DNA of 64,000 nt from Bacteroidota bacterium (GCA_026391455.1 JAPLEH010000066.1:1-64000), one strand, 5' to 3'; counted from the stretch's first letter, positions 29,518 through 38,361 are shown. Program-made: numbers and translations. The notes: generated from the letters alone by a model not told the origin.

Positions 29518-31959
29518 TTATCCCGCTGCACGCATAATATCTGCAAACACACCGCTCGCTGTTACTTCTGCTCCGGCGCCGGCTCCTTTGATCACGAGTG
29601 GTTGTTCTTTGTAGCGATCGGTATAGAATAAGACCACATTGTCTTTACCATACAAGTGATAGAGATCATGCTCTGGGTTGATATGCTGAAGACCGACAGA
29701 TGCTTTTCCATTGTCGTAGGTGGCCACAAATTTCAGTTTACATCCGGCATCCTGAGCTTCCTTCAATAATTTATTAAAATGGGCTTCTGCTTTTTCCATC
29801 TCTTTGTAAAAATCCTCCACACTACCCTGCATACAGGCTTCCGGCATGAAAGAATGATTGGCAATATCTGTCATTTCGAGGGTTTGGCCGGCTTCCCGGG
29901 CCAGTATCATGATCTTGCGCATTACATCTGTACCTCCGAGATCGAGACGGGGATCCGGCTCGGTGTAGCCTTCTTCCTGTGCTTGTTTTACCACCGCAGA
30001 GAATTGGCGGTTGCCATCATAATTGTTGAACACAAAATTGAGGGTTCCGCTGAGCACCGCCTGTATCTTATGTACCCGGTCACCGCTTTGTACCAGGTCA
30101 TTCAGGGTAGCTATCACCGGAAGCCCGGCACCTACATTGGTTTCGAATAAAAAGCGGCTGTTGTATTCGCGGGAAAGGTCCTTCAGTTTTTTATAATTGC
30201 TGAATGCAGATGATGCCGCCACTTTATTGCAGGCCACTACGGCGATACTTTTTTGCAACAACCTGTCGTACACTGCCGCTACTTTTTCGTTGGCAGTGAT
30301 ATCCACGAAAATGGTATTGCGTAAATTTCGCTGTACGATCTCCTCTACAAAATGGGAAAGGTCTGCGGGTTTGCCTTTTTCTAATTGTTCTTTCCAATTG
30401 TTCAAGTCAATCCCTTCTTCTTCCAGCAACATAGTGCGGCTATTACTCAGCCCGATCACCCGTACCTGCAATTTCATTTGTTCCTGCAAATACGTCTGTT
30501 GCTGTTTAAGCTGTGCGATCAGTTTGGCGCCTACATTTCCGGTACCGGTAATAAATAAATTGAGTTGTTTATAGGTGGTGCCAAAAAATTCTTCATGCAA
30601 AACGTTGATGGCTTTCCGTACATCCGCAGTGCTGATCACTGCAGAGATATTTTTTTCGGATGAGCCCTGTGCGATAGCCCGTACGTTGACCCCATTGCGA
30701 CCAAGCGCGGCAAACATGCGACCGCTTACACCGGTATGGTTCTTCATACTTTCGCCCACCAATGCTACTATAGACAGATCACGCTCCACTTTGAGTGGCT
30801 CTACTTTTTTAAGAGCGATTTCATTGGCAAATGCAGCATCCACTGTTTCTTTTGCACGGGTGGCCATAGCGGTTTCAATACCCACACAAATGGAATGTTC
30901 CGAAGAACTCTGTGTAATAAGGATCACATTGATCTTTTCATTGCTGAGCGATTCAAAAAGCCTTTTGGAGAAACCCGGTATACCGATCATACCACTTCCC
31001 TCCAGGCTGATGAGGGTGATATTGTTGATACTGGAAATACCCCGTACAATATCCTGTGATTCGGCATTGGACGCTTCAATCAGTGTACCCGGGTCTGCTG
31101 GTGCAAATGTATTTTTGATCCATACCGGAATATTTTGTGTCATTACCGGCTGTATGGTGGGCGGGTAAATCACTTTGGCTCCAAAATGAGATAATTCCAT
31201 TGCTTCACTATATGAAATGACAGGTATGATGCGGGCATTCGAAGCCAGACGCGGATCAGCCGTCATCATACCACTTACATCGGTCCATATCTCCAGTACT
31301 GCTGCGGAAAGTGCGGCCGCAAGAATAGCAGCCGTATAATCGGAACCGCCACGACCGAGTGTAGTGGTGATGCCCTGGGAATCACTGGCGATAAAACCGG
31401 GTAATATAAAAATGCGGTCGGAGGAAGCATTGAAATAATCACGTATTCGCTGGTTGGTGGCGGCAAAATCCACACCTGCCATGGTGAAGTCAGAATTAGT
31501 AACAATTAACTCCCGTGAATCTTTCCAGGCAACCGCGATACCGTCTGCATTCATTTTGGCCGCTATGATCTGGGAAGAAATCCATTCTCCGTATGCAGCG
31601 ATCCGGTCTTTGGATCGGGGCGTAAGCTCACGTAAAAGAAATATTCCATTGCAGATATCTTCAATTTCATTGCAACTTTTCTTTACCAGGCTGAGCAACT
31701 GGCTTTGTTGTGCTACAGGTATCAGTTTCTTTACCGCTTCCAGATGGCGCTGTTCCATCGTGGTCAGTTTTTCTGTGTATACGGCATTTCCTGCAGCCGC
31801 CTCTGCGGCTGCACCGAGCAGGAGATCAGTAACGCCGCCCAATGCAGATACCACCACTACAGTTTTATTGTTTACTGATTTCTGTTGTACAATAGCTGTC
31901 ACTAAGCTGATATTCTCCGCATTAGCAACGGATGTCCCCCCGAATTTTAAAACCTGCAT
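29518..31959 (-). CDS. thrA: Bifunctional aspartate kinase / homoserine dehydrogenase
   Basis: The 813-residue fusion catalyses the first and third steps of threonine synthesis. The kinase begins MQVLKFGGTSVANAENI with the KFGGTS ATP/aspartate motif, followed by two ACT-type regulatory segments (residues 310-460). The dehydrogenase half starts near residue 464 with LFITGTGNVGAKLIAQL, has LEMTDIANHSFMPE, and ends at a normal C-terminus. It is likely to be feedback-regulated by threonine as in other ThrA enzymes. It is the first structural gene of the operon, 118 bases downstream of a threonine-rich leader peptide. Confidence 0.97.
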   Translation of the reverse strand: MQVLKFGGTSVANAENISLVTAIVQQKSVNNKTVVVVSALGGVTDLLLGAAAEAAAGNAVYTEKLTTMEQRHLEAVKKLIPVAQQSQLLSLVKKSCNEIEDICNGIFLLRELTPRSKDRIAAYGEWISSQIIAAKMNADGIAVAWKDSRELIVTNSDFTMAGVDFAATNQRIRDYFNASSDRIFILPGFIASDSQGITTTLGRGGSDYTAAILAAALSAAVLEIWTDVSGMMTADPRLASNARIIPVISYSEAMELSHFGAKVIYPPTIQPVMTQNIPVWIKNTFAPADPGTLIEASNAESQDIVRGISSINNITLISLEGSGMIGIPGFSKRLFESLSNEKINVILITQSSSEHSICVGIETAMATRAKETVDAAFANEIALKKVEPLKVERDLSIVALVGESMKNHTGVSGRMFAALGRNGVNVRAIAQGSSEKNISAVISTADVRKAINVLHEEFFGTTYKQLNLFITGTGNVGAKLIAQLKQQQTYLQEQMKLQVRVIGLSNSRTMLLEEEGIDLNNWKEQLEKGKPADLSHFVEEIVQRNLRNTIFVDITANEKVAAVYDRLLQKSIAVVACNKVAASSAFSNYKKLKDLSREYNSRFLFETNVGAGLPVIATLNDLVQSGDRVHKIQAVLSGTLNFVFNNYDGNRQFSAVVKQAQEEGYTEPDPRLDLGGTDVMRKIMILAREAGQTLEMTDIANHSFMPEACMQGSVEDFYKEMEKAEAHFNKLLKEAQDAGCKLKFVATYDNGKASVGLQHINPEHDLYHLYGKDNVVLFYTDRYKEQPLVIKGAGAGAEVTASGVFADIMRAAG

Positions 31960-32002
31960 ATATCGACGTTTATATAATTGAACAATGTTGTATAAAATAA
32001 GT

Positions 32003-32121
32003 AAAAAAATATTACCCGTGTGTTACTCACTGGTGGAAGCGCAAAGCCCAAGGTGTGGTATGGAAATGTACAACCCTTAACGGGTTGTTGTAATAGTGGT
32101 AGTAGTGGTAAAGGTTACCAC
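32003..32121 (-). promoter_or_regulatory. Probable threonine attenuator region
   Basis: Minus-strand reading. Directly behind the leader stop codon is a 7-bp stem ACAACCC / GGGTTGT (32088-32070) that overlaps the last Thr codons. Further down, a weak hairpin (ACC.GTG / CAC.GGT, 32034-32014) abuts TTTTTTT (32009-32003), as a terminator would. ACCCGT (32085-32080) is also complementary to ACGGGT (32019-32014), so exclusive pairings are possible. The exact switch is not resolved. Confidence 0.5.
32077..32121 (-). CDS. thr operon leader peptide
   Basis: A 15-codon reading frame starting with GTG encodes MVTFTTTTTITTTR: nine threonines and one isoleucine in 14 residues. It ends 118 bases before the thrA ATG. 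E. coli thrL has the same logic, with Thr and Ile codons that stall the ribosome when charged tRNA is scarce. The frame is open further upstream, so a GTG at 32154 could add eleven residues. The Bacteroidota lack strong ribosome-binding sites, so the start cannot be fixed by that. The gene is too short for usual annotation. Confidence 0.6.
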   Translation of the reverse strand: MVTFTTTTTITTTR

Positions 32122-32201
32122 GGAAGCAAACGTATATGTGCAATGATGTACCACTATCTTAATTAGAGTGCACAAGATACTGTAAAATCTGAAAAAGAAA
32201 A

Positions 32202-33017
32202 TCAATTCGTGTAAGAATCTGCCGCTTTTTTTACGCTGCCATGTTGCAAGAGCAACCCGCGGGCCTTTTCATAATCATCAATCTTTATCCGTTCCATCAG
32301 CATTTTGGTGCCCCTGTCAACCAACTTATCGTTCGTTAGTTGCATGTTCACCATTTTATTGTCTTCTACCCTGCCCAATTGAATCATAACAGAGGTGGAG
32401 ATCATATTTAAAACGAGTTTCTGAGCCGTACCGCTTTTCATGCGGGTGCTACCGGTCACGAATTCTGGTCCTACCACCACTTCGATCGGAAAATCAGCCG
32501 CGGCACTTACCGGCGAATCGGGATTACAGGAAATGCTACCAGTAATGATGCCCCGCTTGCGGCATTCTTCCAATGCACCAATCACATAAGGTGTAGTTCC
32601 ACTCGCCGCAATACCGATCACCACATCTTTGGGACTTACTTCATATTCAAGCAGGTCTTTCCATCCCTGTTCCCGGTCGTCTTCGGCAAACTCCACTGCT
32701 GTAGTAATGGCTTTGGCGCCCCCGGCAATAATACCAATGACCAATCCATAAGGTACGCCATAAGTGGGCGGACATTCGCTCGCATCCACTATACCCAAAC
32801 GACCGCTTGTACCTGCACCGATATAAAACATTCGGCCACCCATCAGCATTTTATCCGCCGCCGCTTCTGCCAGTTTTTCGATCTGGGGGATGGCTTTTTC
32901 CACTGCCGCCGGTACTGTTTGATCTTCCTGATTGATATTAACCAATAAATCATGCATCGGCATCTTTTCCAAGTGCCGGTACAAACTTGTGTGTTCTGTA
33001 ATTTTCTCAAATGCCAT
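32202..33017 (-). CDS. murQ: N-acetylmuramic acid 6-phosphate etherase
   Basis: The 271-residue enzyme cleaves the lactyl ether of MurNAc 6-phosphate to give GlcNAc 6-phosphate and lactate in cell-wall recycling. MFYIGAGTSGRLGIVDASEC and PPTYGVP are the SIS-domain sugar-phosphate loops, with the catalytic Glu in ASECPPTYG. Length is normal. It lies 13 bases downstream of a kinase gene that probably makes its substrate. Confidence 0.95.
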   Translation of the reverse strand: MAFEKITEHTSLYRHLEKMPMHDLLVNINQEDQTVPAAVEKAIPQIEKLAEAAADKMLMGGRMFYIGAGTSGRLGIVDASECPPTYGVPYGLVIGIIAGGAKAITTAVEFAEDDREQGWKDLLEYEVSPKDVVIGIAASGTTPYVIGALEECRKRGIITGSISCNPDSPVSAAADFPIEVVVGPEFVTGSTRMKSGTAQKLVLNMISTSVMIQLGRVEDNKMVNMQLTNDKLVDRGTKMLMERIKIDDYEKARGLLLQHGSVKKAADSYTN

Positions 33018-33030
33018 ACTTCCAGTCTTT

Positions 33031-33873
33031 TTAACTGTGATAAAGTATCAACCCCTGCATGGGATTCTTCATTACTTTACCCAATTCCAGTTCATAACTA
33101 TTGCAAAGGTGCTGCAACACATCTTTAAAACCAAATGCAACACTACCTGCAAAATGAATGGGCAATTTCCACGCCTCCCTGTATTTGCATAAATGCTGAA
33201 AAAAGAAATCATTTAGTCCGTCTTCAATAATATTCTCGATCATATAATGGCCCCTGTTATCTGCCAGAAATCGGGTGAAACCGGCGAGGTAGCGATTGGG
33301 CATCGGTTTCTTATATACATTTTCCAGGATCTCCGATGCATTTGTGGTATACGTAAGATCAAAACGGCCCCTGAGCTCATCATCAAATGTACCATAGAGA
33401 TAATACTGGACCACTTTTTTACCAAGGTAGGCACCGCTGCCTTCATCGCCCAGCACATAGCCCAGCCCCGGACTGTTTTTGATGATCTTTTTCCCGTTAT
33501 AATAACAGGAATTGGAACCAGTTCCTAAAATACAGGCAACTCCTTTTTCGCGGCCACAAAGGGCCCTTGCGGCTGCCATCAGATCGTGCGTTACTTCTGT
33601 ATGCGCCCCTTTGAACAATTTTCCCAGTGAGGATTTCACCATTCGCGCATTATCGGGGTTGGCGCAGCCGGTTCCATAATAAAAGACTTCATCTACCTCC
33701 ACGTTTTTGATACGGGGCAAGAGTTCATTTCGCAACAATTCAACGATCTGATCACTATTTAAAAAATAAGGGCTGATACCCTGCGTAAATATTGTCTTTT
33801 TCCTCCCATTATTCACCAGGCACCATTCGGCTTTGGTGGCCCCACTGTCTGCTATGAGTTGTATGGATGACAT
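33031..33873 (-). CDS. BadF/BcrA-type N-acetyl amino-sugar kinase (probable MurNAc/GlcNAc kinase)
   Basis: The 280-residue kinase has the ASKHA ATPase fold: LIADSGATKAEWCLVN is the phosphate-1 loop, VACILGTGSNSCYYNG the phosphate-2 motif, and GYVLGDEGSGAYLG the adenosine-side loop. Relatives phosphorylate GlcNAc or MurNAc. Next to murQ it probably serves as MurK, phosphorylating MurNAc (inference from context; MurK-MurQ pairs are known from Bacteroidota that lack the PTS route). Confidence 0.85.
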   Translation of the reverse strand: MSSIQLIADSGATKAEWCLVNNGRKKTIFTQGISPYFLNSDQIVELLRNELLPRIKNVEVDEVFYYGTGCANPDNARMVKSSLGKLFKGAHTEVTHDLMAAARALCGREKGVACILGTGSNSCYYNGKKIIKNSPGLGYVLGDEGSGAYLGKKVVQYYLYGTFDDELRGRFDLTYTTNASEILENVYKKPMPNRYLAGFTRFLADNRGHYMIENIIEDGLNDFFFQHLCKYREAWKLPIHFAGSVAFGFKDVLQHLCNSYELELGKVMKNPMQGLILYHS

Positions 33874-33934
33874 AAACTAGTTGCTCGTTACTGGTTTCTT
33901 GTTCTTATTACTCGTTGTTTAGTTGGTTGGCGTG

Positions 33935-33977
33935 CCCGCCTACCTGCATTTCATTACGGCAGGTAAACCGTGGCGGG
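33935..33977. repeat. Nested inverted repeat
   Basis: Outer arms CCCGCC (33935-33940) / GGCGGG (33972-33977) enclose ACCTGC (33942-33947) / GCAGGT (33959-33964). It lies in the spacer between the divergent kinase gene and the protease gene. CCTGCC-type palindromes recur at 62633-62648. Confidence 0.55.
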
Positions 33978-34073
33978 TGTTTCGTTGCTGGCTAATTGTT
34001 ACTGAAGGTCAGGCCAAATACCTGCAACCAAAAACTTTTCTCTAATTTGCGTCAAATTACACAATAAAGGGTT

Positions 34074-35666
34074 ATGATGGTAAATAAAAAATTGCAGGTT
34101 TGGCTTCCCCTGATTTTTTCGTTGGTTATGGTGCTGGGTATGTTCTTTGGTTACCGGATGGCGGCAAAAGATGGCAGTAATAAAGGATTTTTCGCATCTA
34201 ACAGGCGCAGTACCCTGCAGGAAGCGATGGATCTGATCCGGATGAAATATGTCGATTCTGTTCGATTTGATTCCATAGAGGGTAAAGCCATTCAGGAAAT
34301 GATGACCGATCTTGATCCGCATTCCGTTTACCTCCCCCCTGTTGATTTAAAAGAAGCCAATGAAGATCTTGCCGGCAATTTTGATGGCATTGGTGTAGAG
34401 TACAATATTTTCAATGATACCGTTAACATCACGTTTGTATTTCCAAACGGGCCCAGTGATAAGGCCGGCCTGCAGATCGGTGATAAGATCCTTGCCGTCA
34501 ATGATTCTTCCCTGACGCGAAAAAATATGGAGTTTAGCGATGTAAAAAAGTATATCCGGGGCCAAAGCGGTTCCGATGCGATACTGAAATTGATTCGTAA
34601 TAATAAGCCACTAACGGTCACGGTTAAGCGCGGTACTATACCGGTTCCTTCTGTGGATGCAGCCTATATGATCAATGCAACAACCGGATATATCCGTCTC
34701 ACCAAATTCACCGACAAGAGTTATGAAGAATTTATGGCCGCTCTCGAAAACCTGCAAAAACAGGGATTGCAAAGTCTGATTTATGATTTACGGGGTAATG
34801 GTGGCGGTTTTATGAATGAAGCAGTGGAAATGGCTGATGAATTCCTTGAAGGGGACAAACTGATCGTATATACGCAGGGGGTCAACAGCCGCAAACGGGA
34901 ATACCGGTGTAAACGGCCAGGTCTCTTCGAGAAAGGCAAACTGGTGGTGCTGGTGGATGAATTGTCCGCCAGTGCGAGCGAAGTGTTGGCCGGGGCTTTA
35001 CAAGACTGGTGCCGGGCCACCATCATTGGCCGCCGAACTTTTGGCAAAGGATTGGTACAGGAACAGTATTCACTCAGCGATGGCTCGGCACTCCGGCTTA
35101 CCGTAGCGAGGTACTATACGCCGTTGGGTCGAAGCATTCAAAGGTCGTACGAAAAAGGAAAAAAAGTATATATGGATGAACTGTGGAATCGGTTCAGCAG
35201 CGGCGAACTGATCTCCGTTGATTCCGTTAAAAGTCATAATACCGGCCGGGCCTTCGTCAATAATTGCACCGACACGCTCTATGGTGGCGATGGCATTTCA
35301 CCCAACATATTCGTGGCCTTTGATACCACAAGGCGTACACAAAAACTGATGCATATGCTCAGTGATTATGATGTGAACAGTGTGGTGTATCAATATTACC
35401 TGGAGCACAAACAGCAGGTGGACAAATACAAAAATGCAACGGAATACATCAATGGTTTTGATGCTGGAGAATTATTCAACCGGTTATTGAATACCGGGGG
35501 TGATTCCTTTCATATTAAAAATGCAGATGCCGGAGAGAAAGCAATGGTGCAGCAACGCCTTAAAGCCCTGCTCGCTCGCTACCGGTGGAGAAACTCCGGT
35601 TATTTTCAGGTATTGAACAGTGAAGATGCAGCAGTAAAAAAGGCACTGGAAGTGACCGCCCGATAA
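34074..35666 (+). CDS. C-terminal processing peptidase (S41, CtpA/Prc type)
   Basis: A 530-residue periplasmic protease with an N-terminal membrane anchor (LPLIFSLVMVLGMFFGY). A PDZ domain lies at about 100-185 (GIGVEYNI, DKAGLQIGDKILAVND). The catalytic dyad is Ser300 in ELSASASEV and Lys325 in RTFGKGLVQE, spaced 25 apart as in Prc and D1 processing protease. The C-terminal 130 residues are a helical extension usual in Bacteroidota members. It probably trims or degrades periplasmic proteins. It is followed 1 base later by the TPM lipoprotein gene. Confidence 0.93.
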   Translation: MMVNKKLQVWLPLIFSLVMVLGMFFGYRMAAKDGSNKGFFASNRRSTLQEAMDLIRMKYVDSVRFDSIEGKAIQEMMTDLDPHSVYLPPVDLKEANEDLAGNFDGIGVEYNIFNDTVNITFVFPNGPSDKAGLQIGDKILAVNDSSLTRKNMEFSDVKKYIRGQSGSDAILKLIRNNKPLTVTVKRGTIPVPSVDAAYMINATTGYIRLTKFTDKSYEEFMAALENLQKQGLQSLIYDLRGNGGGFMNEAVEMADEFLEGDKLIVYTQGVNSRKREYRCKRPGLFEKGKLVVLVDELSASASEVLAGALQDWCRATIIGRRTFGKGLVQEQYSLSDGSALRLTVARYYTPLGRSIQRSYEKGKKVYMDELWNRFSSGELISVDSVKSHNTGRAFVNNCTDTLYGGDGISPNIFVAFDTTRRTQKLMHMLSDYDVNSVVYQYYLEHKQQVDKYKNATEYINGFDAGELFNRLLNTGGDSFHIKNADAGEKAMVQQRLKALLARYRWRNSGYFQVLNSEDAAVKKALEVTAR

Positions 35667-35667
35667 A

Positions 35668-36198
35668 ATGATGAAAACTATTACTATACTGATCTCCGCT
35701 TTGATTGTATGTTGTTATTCCTGCGGGAGTAAAAAGAAAGAAATCAAAACGGATACCACCACTGAAGCCAGGCCATTATTTCCAAAACCGACTGGCTATG
35801 TGAATGATTTTGAAAAATTGCTGACTGCGGAACAAGTAAAGTACCTCGACAGTATCATCCGGGCACATGAAAAGCAAACAACCAATCAAGTGGTGATTGC
35901 CACAATGGAACTTGATAGCTCTTTTCTTCAAATCCCAAATTCGATAGATAGCTTTTCCCTAAAACTTTTTAACGAATGGGGTGTGGGGACAAAAGAAAAG
36001 AATAACGGGATAGGAATACTGGTTAGTGCTAACCTGCGAAAGATGCGGATTGAGACCGGAAAAGGATTGACGACAAAATTGACCAACGATGAGGCAGCCG
36101 CGATATTGAAGACCTATTTCTTCCCCCGGTTTAAAGAGCAGGACTATTTTGGCGGTCTTCGCGATGGAGTACAGGCGATCATGAAAGAGATACAATAA
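35668..36198 (+). CDS. TPM-domain lipoprotein
   Basis: A 176-residue lipoprotein: signal sequence with ISALIVCCYSCGS, lipidation probably at the cysteine of YSC. The rest is a TPM_phosphatase domain: TGYVNDFEKLLTAEQVKYLDS, then NQVVIATMELDS, LFNEWGVGTKEKNNGIGILVS and KMRIETGKGL, which match the TPM consensus. Related proteins act in photosystem repair or are unknown in bacteria. It is co-transcribed with the S41 protease, which suggests a shared role in protein quality control (inference). Confidence 0.88.
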   Translation: MMKTITILISALIVCCYSCGSKKKEIKTDTTTEARPLFPKPTGYVNDFEKLLTAEQVKYLDSIIRAHEKQTTNQVVIATMELDSSFLQIPNSIDSFSLKLFNEWGVGTKEKNNGIGILVSANLRKMRIETGKGLTTKLTNDEAAAILKTYFFPRFKEQDYFGGLRDGVQAIMKEIQ

Positions 36199-36202
36199 AA
36201 AA

Positions 36203-36225
36203 GCAGTGCCCGAATGAGGCACTGC
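36203..36225 (-). terminator. Intrinsic terminator between the convergent genes
   Basis: Perfect 8-bp stem GCAGTGCC / GGCACTGC with a 7-base loop. On the minus strand it is followed by U6, so it best serves the DUF6249-like gene; it also sits 5 bases past the TPM gene stop. Confidence 0.8.
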
Positions 36226-36261
36226 CGGATAAGGTGTCTAGTAATCTGTAACGTTGTAGAC

Positions 36262-36645
36262 TTATTCTTCACGGGAGGGTTTATTTTCATCCCACCAGGT
36301 TTTTTCCATTTTATAGGATCCAAACAATCCCATTCCCCCACCAATAGCGATCAATGCGAAGTAAATCGGTGCATTCCGTCCATCGTGTTGATGGATATTA
36401 CCAGGCCCTGCCAATGCATAATTATCCAGCAAATAAGCTAAAAACAGACCTACACCGGCACCTATGAGTAAGAGTGCCCATTTCAGGTTTTTATACGGGG
36501 CCGGGCGGTTGGCAAACTGTTTCGGGTTCATACCCTTTTCGATCATTGCCAGATTCTGGCGTGTTTTCAGGTAATAAATTCCAAATACCATGGCAAAACC
36601 GCTTGTTACTATTGTTATTGGTACTAAAGCTTCTGTGCCGTCCAT
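36262..36645 (-). CDS. DUF6249-type small membrane protein
   Basis: A 127-residue protein with three hydrophobic segments (VPITIVTSGFAMVFGIYYL, LKWALLLIGAGVGLFLAYLL and FALIAIGGGMGLFGSYKM), a typical DUF6249 layout. The loop after segment 1 (KTRQNLAMIEKGM) is the family's hallmark. No enzymatic motif is visible. It is divergent from the ECF sigma gene, whose upstream region carries GGTTACA repeats that could regulate both. Confidence 0.85.
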   Translation of the reverse strand: MDGTEALVPITIVTSGFAMVFGIYYLKTRQNLAMIEKGMNPKQFANRPAPYKNLKWALLLIGAGVGLFLAYLLDNYALAGPGNIHQHDGRNAPIYFALIAIGGGMGLFGSYKMEKTWWDENKPSREE

Positions 36646-36708
36646 AATTGTAGTTTTTTATTTGAATGATGTTGTTGTCGTTTCTTTTATGACATCCCCT
36701 TTTTTAAT

Positions 36709-36883
36709 AAGGTTACAGCCTGAAAGAACTTTTTTTGTGCCGGCCGTACTGCGCCGGTTACAAAAACTATGACTGCACCTGTTTCTGGCAGGTTACAGGC
36801 CCCGCTGTTTTTTTTGGTACCCGTCAGGATATATATAGGTATGGGATATGGGTTTAAATAATCGTAATTTGTACTGTAACCTG
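36709..36883. promoter_or_regulatory. GGTTACA repeats upstream of the ECF sigma factor
   Basis: GGTTACAG at 36711-36718, GGTTACAA at 36755-36762, GGTTACAG at 36791-36798 and the inverse CTGTAACC at 36874-36881. The last two form a 10-bp inverted repeat (CAGGTTACAG / CTGTAACCTG). TGTAAC followed 14 bases later by CGTA (36875-36898) resembles an ECF promoter and lies 15 bases before the sigma ATG. Confidence 0.4.
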
Positions 36884-36912
36884 TTCGCCCCAACCGTAGT
36901 CTTATATCCAGA

Positions 36913-37491
36913 ATGTCAACCGGACTTAATGATAATGAAATCATTAGCAAAGTGCTAAGCGGTGACCACCAGGCCTACGCAGGATTGGTGGACCGTTATC
37001 AATCCTATGTTTTTACGCTAGCCCTGCGCATGGTAAAGACCCGGGAAGATGCAGAAGAAGTGGCCCAGGACGTATTTGTAAAGGCCTTTAAATATCTGGC
37101 TGATTTTAAAGGCGCTTCCAAATTCAGTACCTGGCTGTACACGATTGTACACAATACGGGTATCAGTTTTTTACGGATAAAGAAACTGGATGTACACTCG
37201 CTGGATAATGAACAGGTATTTGAACGGGCTGATAACCTGGATTCCGGTATGCGGGCCAATATGGTGGAGCAAAAATCGAAGATCCGGATGGTACATGATG
37301 CAATCAGCATGCTCAGCCCGGACGATGCGCAAATCATCACCCTGTTTTATAAAGCGGAACAATCCCTGGAAGAAACGGCACAGGTATTGGGCATAGAAAC
37401 GAATGCGGCCAAAGTACGATTGCACCGGGCACGAACGCGGTTGAAAGAAAAAATGGAAGTATATTTTTCAGAGGAAATTAGAAATTTGTGA
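36913..37491 (+). CDS. ECF-family RNA polymerase sigma factor
   Basis: A 192-residue sigma-70 factor of the RpoE type. Region 2 runs from about 20 to 90 (AYAGLVDRYQSYVFTLALRM, DAEEVAQDVFVKAFKYL, SKFSTWLYTIVHNTGISFLR), region 4 from about 130 to 182 (DDAQIITLFYKAEQSLEETA, with the helix-turn-helix AAKVRLHRARTRLKEKM). It is followed 74 bases later by a probable anti-sigma gene. GGTTACA-type repeats upstream suggest autoregulation. Confidence 0.96.
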   Translation: MSTGLNDNEIISKVLSGDHQAYAGLVDRYQSYVFTLALRMVKTREDAEEVAQDVFVKAFKYLADFKGASKFSTWLYTIVHNTGISFLRIKKLDVHSLDNEQVFERADNLDSGMRANMVEQKSKIRMVHDAISMLSPDDAQIITLFYKAEQSLEETAQVLGIETNAAKVRLHRARTRLKEKMEVYFSEEIRNL

Positions 37492-37552
37492 GGTGGTATT
37501 AATGATAAAAGACTTGTTTGTAAAATGAATCCGGTCTGTACACCTTAAATTA

Positions 37553-37560
37553 AAAGGAGG
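37553..37560 (+). promoter_or_regulatory. Strong Shine-Dalgarno sequence
   Basis: AAAGGAGG ends 5 bases before the ATG at 37566. Such sites are uncommon in Bacteroidota, and most genes in this window lack one. It may set a high level of the anti-sigma partner. Confidence 0.7.
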
Positions 37561-37565
37561 ACAAC

Positions 37566-38099
37566 ATGAACGATAAGAATTTGAACAGCAATGCGGGACA
37601 TGACGGTATGGATAACCGTTTGTGGAGCTATATAGATGGCACCGCCACTGCGCCGGAAAAAACAGTGATCGAACAATTACTGGCTTCGGAAGCAGCCTGG
37701 AAAGCCAAATACCAGGAATTGCTGGAAGTGCATCAATTGTTACATTCAACTGAATTGGAAAAACCATCGCTACGTTTTACCAAAAATGTAATGGAAGAGA
37801 TTTCCAAAATGCATATTGCCCCCGCTGCGAAAAATTATATCAACAACCGTATCATCTGGGGATTGGGTATTTTCTTTATCACCCTGCTTACTGGCTTTAT
37901 CGTCTATGGATTCGGACAAATGAATTTTAACAGTGGTCAGTCCTCTCCCATTGGCAAAACCCTGGATAAACTGAATTTCAGCAACCTCTTCAGCAATAAC
38001 CTGATCAATGCTTTTATGTTTGTGAATGTGGTGATCGGATTGGTACTGTTGGATAGTTTTTTATCTGCTAAACGTAAAGCACATCGCAAAGCGGCTTGA
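37566..38099 (+). CDS. Probable anti-sigma factor (membrane)
   Basis: A 177-residue protein with a cytoplasmic N-terminal half (RLWSYIDGTATAPEKTVIEQ, LLASEAAWKAKYQELL, a zinc-less anti-sigma-like helical region) and two membrane helices (IIWGLGIFFITLLTGFIVYG and NAFMFVNVVIGLVLLDSFL). It has no HxxxCxxC motif. The position directly after an ECF sigma gene, and the layout, indicate that it binds and holds the sigma factor at the membrane. It has a strong ribosome-binding site and a terminator downstream. Confidence 0.75.
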   Translation: MNDKNLNSNAGHDGMDNRLWSYIDGTATAPEKTVIEQLLASEAAWKAKYQELLEVHQLLHSTELEKPSLRFTKNVMEEISKMHIAPAAKNYINNRIIWGLGIFFITLLTGFIVYGFGQMNFNSGQSSPIGKTLDKLNFSNLFSNNLINAFMFVNVVIGLVLLDSFLSAKRKAHRKAA

Positions 38100-38170
38100 A
38101 TACAAAAAAGAAAATCATCTATCACCACCATCAAATTGCTTAATGATGTAAAAATCGTTAAGTCCGGTAT

Positions 38171-38194
38171 GCCCTTCCTGTTTTCAGGAGGGGC
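38171..38194 (+). terminator. Intrinsic terminator after the anti-sigma gene
   Basis: Ten-bp stem GCCCTTCCTG / CAGGAGGGGC (one T-G pair), 4-base loop, then TCTTATTTTG. It lies 72 bases past the stop. Confidence 0.75.
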
Positions 38195-38336
38195 TCTTAT
38201 TTTGTTTTAGGTTTTCGGTTGGCGGTTTTAGATTGTGTGGTGAATACATTGTAAATAGGTGCAATCAGATGTATATAACAGCCCTGTTTTTACCTTTTTA
38301 TTTTTTAATTTTTAATTTTTAATCCGCTTTCACGGG

Positions 38337-38344
38337 TAACTTTG
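38337..38344 (+). promoter_or_regulatory. Candidate -7 box of the cystathionine beta-synthase gene
   Basis: TAACTTTG matches TAnnTTTG, 18 bases before the ATG at 38362. The expected -33 position falls in a T-rich low-complexity run (TTTTTAATTTTTAATTTTTA). Confidence 0.4.
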
Positions 38345-38361
38345 CCCATATTTCGCTTGCT

